DNA from: JAJPXC01 sp964562375
GTDB lineage: Bacteria > Bacteroidota > Bacteroidia > Bacteroidales > Muribaculaceae
Reading direction: 5' to 3'
Length of the DNA: 8,107 nucleotides
Assembly: GCA_964562375.1 (NCBI GenBank)
Contig: CAZLSW010000107.1
Coordinates: 1-8,107 of the forward strand
Shown here: positions 4,710 through 8,107 of the stretch, in pieces
How the letters are laid out: every line of letters starts with the position of its first letter
Position numbering within the stretch: position 1 is the first letter of the stretch
Position numbers and translations under genes: made by a program
The notes under the pieces: model-generated
What the model saw: only the letters and a program-made list of their open reading frames with translations
Told to the model about the DNA's origin: nothing
Databases searched by the model: none

Positions 4710-7700
4710 ATGAAAACGACCATCTTCACAATGCTTTTCGCGGCAACAGCCCTGATGGCTGGAGCCCAAACTTACTATTTCGATTTCGGAGGCTCGGGCA
4801 CGCGTGGCACCTTAACCACCAACCCCGATGACAACGGTAACTACTGGAACAACATCGCTCCAGCAACCGAGAGCGCCCAGTCAATCGACGCAAAGACCGC
4901 TTTTGACGCACTTATGCAAGCCGACGGCACAGCTACCGAGGTGAGCCTCGTCCTGTGTAACGCCTGGGGCGTGAACTCGGCTGGTGGCCTCACATCCCCC
5001 TCCTCGGAATTGCTTGGCGATTTGGCAGTTGCCACAGCCACAACCGATTACATGTTCAACACCAACAATAGCGACGGTGGCCGTTCATTCGTGATACGCG
5101 GCTTGGACACCTCCAAGGCTTATCGCTTCACCATCTTCGGCACCCGTTCGGCAAGCGACGCCCGCATTGGCCGCTACACCATCACCGGCGAGAACGGCTG
5201 GGCTACCACCATGCAGGTTGCAGGCACGGGCATCGGCCACAACGGTGAGAACCAGAACACCGACAACACCCCCGTCAGCGACCTCATCTACCCCGACGCC
5301 TCGGGCAACATCACTTTCTACCTCTGCAACGAGACAACCACCTATGTACCAATCTCTTGCATGAAGATGGAAACTGTGGAATCCACCCGCGAGTATCCCG
5401 GCACCGTAGCCCGCACAATGCTATTCGATTTTGGTAGCAACGGCTCCACAGCCTCACGAGGAGGCACCACCGAGGGCAATTGGAACAACATCGTCAACAA
5501 CAGCAACAATGCCTGCGCCGCCGGCTCGGAATTTGCCAATCTCATTGACACTAAGGGAAATGACACCGGGGCCAAACTCACTGTCGACACGCAATTTTCC
5601 ACCAACGGCTACACCTCGGGAGGCGGCCTTACCTCCCCATCAGCCGACTACCTTGGTGACCTCGCCGTAGAAACAGCCACTTACGACTACTTCTACACCG
5701 AAACAACTCAGACAGAGCGCAGCATGACCCTTTCGGGTCTCGACCCCCAGAAAAGCTACCGATTCCATATCTTCGGCTCGCGCAACCACGCCGATTGCCG
5801 CCTTGGCCTTTACCACATTGAGGGATTGAATGAATCCTATGGCGCACAGCAAGTTGCGGGAAATAATTTCAGCTCTACCGCGAGCCAAAACACCAAGAAT
5901 ATCCTCGTCACCGACCCGGTTTTCCCCACTTCAGAAGGTACCATCGTCCTCACCGTCATCAACAACGCCAAAACCTTGGTCGCTCTTTCCTGCATGAAGA
6001 TAGAGGAACTTACCGACGTAACTCGCCCCGACATCGTTACCGTCACCTCGGTTACACTTTCTGGCAACAACCTGATCGACGGCGAATTAACCTCGTTTAC
6101 TTCAAGCGATCGTAAAAACTGGCAGCTCTGGGCCAAGCTCCCCGAGGGTGAGATTCCCGTCACTGTCGTTACCGACAAGGGGACATCCACAGTTGTCGCC
6201 CAAGTTCCTTCAGCAGGTATCTACCAATTGACCTACAACGCCGATGATCAAGCTGTTACCCTCTTTGAATGCACCTACTTCTGCGTCGAAGGCTCAGCAG
6301 TGGGTGGCTGGAACACCACAGGCCTGGAAATGAGCTACATCGGCCAAGGCCAGTGGCGTTATCACGGATTGCTTGAGGGTTACGACAAAACCTCCGACTC
6401 GGGTCGCGTCAACTTCGTCATGAACAAGTCGTGGAGCAACCAGTACAAGCGCGTGAGCGGCTCCACAAGCCAGCTCGCCCTCAACTCGGGCGACGATATC
6501 CCCTTGAATCCAGGCAATTACAAAATCACCGTCGACCTCAACGCCATGACGTGGGAAATAGCCAACGGTGCCGACACTCTCGACCCCCTGCGCATCACCG
6601 TGATGGGATCCTCAGTCTCCAACGGCCAGGGTGCCGACAACAACGAGGGCTACGCCTACATGTACAACGACCTCCTCAACAGCCGCTATGTAGCCAAGGA
6701 GAGCGACAACGCCTTCTATATCTCCAACATCGCCATCAACGGCAACTCCTCGGTAAGCCTGTTGAATCGATTCGACGACCTACAGCGCGAGTATGGCAGC
6801 TACGTGATCTACGCCATCTCGCTGGGTAATGAGGGTATACACGGCGCAAGCAACCAGCAAGCAATCTACGACCAGTTCAAAACCAATATGCAGACGCTTA
6901 TCTCCCGCGCCCGCGAGGACGGCAAAACTCCCGTGGTGATGAACAACTATACCCGTGCCGACTTCACCGCCGACGATTACACCTACATCAAGCGCATGAA
7001 CGAGGAGATTGCCCGCTGGGACGTGCCTTCAATCAACATGTTGGGAGCTATCGACAACGGCTCCGGGCAATGGGCCTCGGGATACGATATCTCCACCGAT
7101 ATCTACCATCCCAATACCCTGGGTCACCGCGAATTCTTCTACGCCATGGTTCCCTCAATGTTCGACGCGCTCGCCTCGGGCAAAACCTTGACCATGAACC
7201 GCATAAACGACCAAGCACTGTGCCAGTTGGCACAAGGGCAGGACATCACCGTCATTCCTGAATCTACCGTCCACTCCTTCACCGTAGCCCTTACCGCCTC
7301 AGCCGCTGAATCGGCTCAGATAGTAAAAGTTATCGACAGCTCCGATAATACGATCACCCTCGCTTGGAATGGCAGCGATTACGTGGTGAAAGTAGGTGAC
7401 GAGAGCAAAATCACCTACTCTCCCAAGGCACGCGCCACCGTAAGCGAACTCGTCCTCACCCACAACTACGCAGCAAAGCAACTTGCCCTTATTGTCGACG
7501 GCGAGAGCGTAGGCACCACCACTCTGGAATTTGAACCGGTAGAGGTAACCGTGGGCGACTCCCAGGCCACAACCAACATCTCGGTGGGCGAGCTGATGTT
7601 CTACCGATCCTCGATGATGACCAACTACCCCTTCGCCGACAGCCAGCTCAACAAATCCTCGCTCGAGATTTACTCGGCGCTTACCTCCGGCACCGCCACC

Positions 7701-7979
7701 GGCACCCTCCCCAACCTGGCCATGTCGACCAACGCCGCCCAGTACAACGCCGCTCTTTCTTCCGGGATTGCCAGTAATGGCCTCGACGCTACCCCTGCTC
7801 TCAAGGTCACTCCCGGCACTGGCTCCATCACCCTCGACGCCACCCACCCTACCACGGTGGTAATCGCCAACCCTTTGGGACAAGTGCTACGCGCGGTTGA
7901 CGTTGACGGCACCCTTCGCCTCGACGGCTTTCGCCCCGGTATATACATCGTCAACAATATAAAAACAGTAGTTAAGTAG
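4710..7979 (+). CDS. Large exported modular SGNH hydrolase with T9SS tail
   Basis: The 1089-residue protein probably removes acyl (for example acetyl) groups from an extracellular glycan; the substrate is unknown. Order of parts: signal peptide 1-19 (A-G-A|Q); two homologous beta-type domains, A about 20-221 and B about 236-432, sharing FDFG, WNNI, GGLTSPS, LGDLAV, GLD-YRF-IFG-R and SCMK; a SusE/SusF-like region about 445-617 (best at 521-617, with GGW 532-534); an SGNH hydrolase at about 626-825; a LamG-like module about 850-990 ending in ELMFYRS and SSLEIYSAL; and a T9SS type A sorting domain about 1037-1089 (NPLGQVL, FRPGIYIV, KTVVK). Catalytic candidates are S635 in GSSVSNGQG, G678, N707 in SLGNEG, and D797/H800 in DIYHPN. 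The SGNH block III reads G-N rather than the usual G-x-N-D. Domains A and B resemble exported beta domains often joined to glycan-active enzymes, so carbohydrate binding is likely. The ATG at 4710 was chosen over the GTG at 4662 because it gives a clean signal peptide and lies past a consensus promoter. Confidence 0.85.
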   Translation: MKTTIFTMLFAATALMAGAQTYYFDFGGSGTRGTLTTNPDDNGNYWNNIAPATESAQSIDAKTAFDALMQADGTATEVSLVLCNAWGVNSAGGLTSPSSELLGDLAVATATTDYMFNTNNSDGGRSFVIRGLDTSKAYRFTIFGTRSASDARIGRYTITGENGWATTMQVAGTGIGHNGENQNTDNTPVSDLIYPDASGNITFYLCNETTTYVPISCMKMETVESTREYPGTVARTMLFDFGSNGSTASRGGTTEGNWNNIVNNSNNACAAGSEFANLIDTKGNDTGAKLTVDTQFSTNGYTSGGGLTSPSADYLGDLAVETATYDYFYTETTQTERSMTLSGLDPQKSYRFHIFGSRNHADCRLGLYHIEGLNESYGAQQVAGNNFSSTASQNTKNILVTDPVFPTSEGTIVLTVINNAKTLVALSCMKIEELTDVTRPDIVTVTSVTLSGNNLIDGELTSFTSSDRKNWQLWAKLPEGEIPVTVVTDKGTSTVVAQVPSAGIYQLTYNADDQAVTLFECTYFCVEGSAVGGWNTTGLEMSYIGQGQWRYHGLLEGYDKTSDSGRVNFVMNKSWSNQYKRVSGSTSQLALNSGDDIPLNPGNYKITVDLNAMTWEIANGADTLDPLRITVMGSSVSNGQGADNNEGYAYMYNDLLNSRYVAKESDNAFYISNIAINGNSSVSLLNRFDDLQREYGSYVIYAISLGNEGIHGASNQQAIYDQFKTNMQTLISRAREDGKTPVVMNNYTRADFTADDYTYIKRMNEEIARWDVPSINMLGAIDNGSGQWASGYDISTDIYHPNTLGHREFFYAMVPSMFDALASGKTLTMNRINDQALCQLAQGQDITVIPESTVHSFTVALTASAAESAQIVKVIDSSDNTITLAWNGSDYVVKVGDESKITYSPKARATVSELVLTHNYAAKQLALIVDGESVGTTTLEFEPVEVTVGDSQATTNISVGELMFYRSSMMTNYPFADSQLNKSSLEIYSALTSGTATGTLPNLAMSTNAAQYNAALSSGIASNGLDATPALKVTPGTGSITLDATHPTTVVIANPLGQVLRAVDVDGTLRLDGFRPGIYIVNNIKTVVK

Positions 7980-7983
7980 GGAT

Positions 7984-8037
7984 TCCCCTATAGGCCCTAT
8001 AGGCCCCATAAGCCTTATAAGCCCCATAAGCCCTATA
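7984..8037 (+). repeat. Second 9-bp repeat array, same family as 3692-3754
   Basis: A degenerate unit (7984) is followed by GGCCCTATA (7993), GGCCCCATA (8002), AGCCTTATA (8011), AGCCCCATA (8020) and AGCCCTATA (8029). It starts five bases after the SGNH gene stop. The first bases, TATAGGCCCTAT then GCCCCATAAGCC, match the start of the first array at 24 of 26 positions, in the same orientation. The 8-bp palindrome CCTATAGG occurs at 7987, 7996 and 8032. No gene is seen between the array and the window end. Confidence 0.8.
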
Positions 8038-8107
8038 GGATAAGGAAAAAACTTGGCGTATGGGTCAAATTGCAGGATAAATTGACATAGGTTCGCGTCA
8101 ATGGGTC

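Noticed and set aside
7299..7883. 194-codon minus-strand frame inside the SGNH gene
   Set aside because: It is a Gly/Val-rich antisense frame opposite a well-supported gene, with no recognisable domain.
8060..8107. Repeated ATGGGTC (8060 and 8101) and a possible TAGGTTCG -7 box
   Set aside because: The repeat is only seven bases, the box has a mismatch and no -33 partner, and the window ends here, so nothing can be supported.
1..8107. A multi-gene defence or mobile system
   Set aside because: No integrase, transposase, nuclease, toxin-antitoxin pair or phage gene is present. All five genes fit ordinary Bacteroidales chromosome content.

Overview
The window looks like chromosomal DNA from a gut-type member of the Bacteroidales. 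A Muribaculaceae, Prevotella or Alistipes relative is possible, but I cannot fix the genus from sequence alone. The evidence is a DUF3127 gene, two exported proteins ending in type IX secretion (T9SS) type A sorting domains, and promoters of the Bacteroidetes kind (-33 TTTG, about 19 bp, -7 TAnnTTTG). Gene bodies are GC-rich and the spacers are AT-rich. I see no mobile element, CRISPR array, tRNA or rRNA.

Left spacer (1-303): no protein gene is supported. It holds a perfect leftward promoter (155-185), a hairpin followed by a T-rich run on the same strand (56-73), imperfect inverted and direct repeats (12-127), and a second structured stretch (243-287). Promoter plus hairpin could define a small RNA of roughly 95 nt, or the leader of a gene beyond the left edge.

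Minus-strand block (304-2492): an exported GHL10/DUF187 glycoside hydrolase-like protein with an Fn3-like module and a T9SS tail lies upstream of a DUF3127 protein. The DUF3127 gene has its own consensus promoter in the 71-bp gap. Its product ends in EDDLPF after an Ala/Pro linker, which resembles the partner-binding tip of single-stranded DNA-binding protein.

Divergent spacer (2493-2620): one promoter faces each way, to the hydrolase and to a glycosyltransferase.

Plus-strand block (2621-7979): a GT4-type glycosyltransferase is followed, in the same reading frame, by a TrmH/SpoU-family RNA methyltransferase. A 9-bp tandem repeat (AGCCCCATA) fills the spacer and its last unit supplies the ATG of the methyltransferase. 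A 157-bp regulatory spacer follows, with a weak hairpin, a 20-bp palindrome and a consensus promoter. Next is a 1089-residue exported modular protein: duplicated N-terminal beta-type domain, SusE/SusF-like module, SGNH hydrolase, LamG-like module and T9SS tail.

Right end (7980-8107): a second array of the same 9-bp repeat starts five bases after the last stop codon, in the same orientation relative to the upstream gene. I see no gene in the final 70 bases.

Taken together, two genes (the GHL10 protein and the SGNH protein) probably act on glycans at or outside the cell surface, the glycosyltransferase builds a surface glycan, and the DUF3127 protein and methyltransferase are intracellular nucleic-acid proteins. 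The window is not an obvious single pathway. The most unusual signals are the repeat arrays, the SSB-like tail and the possible small RNA.
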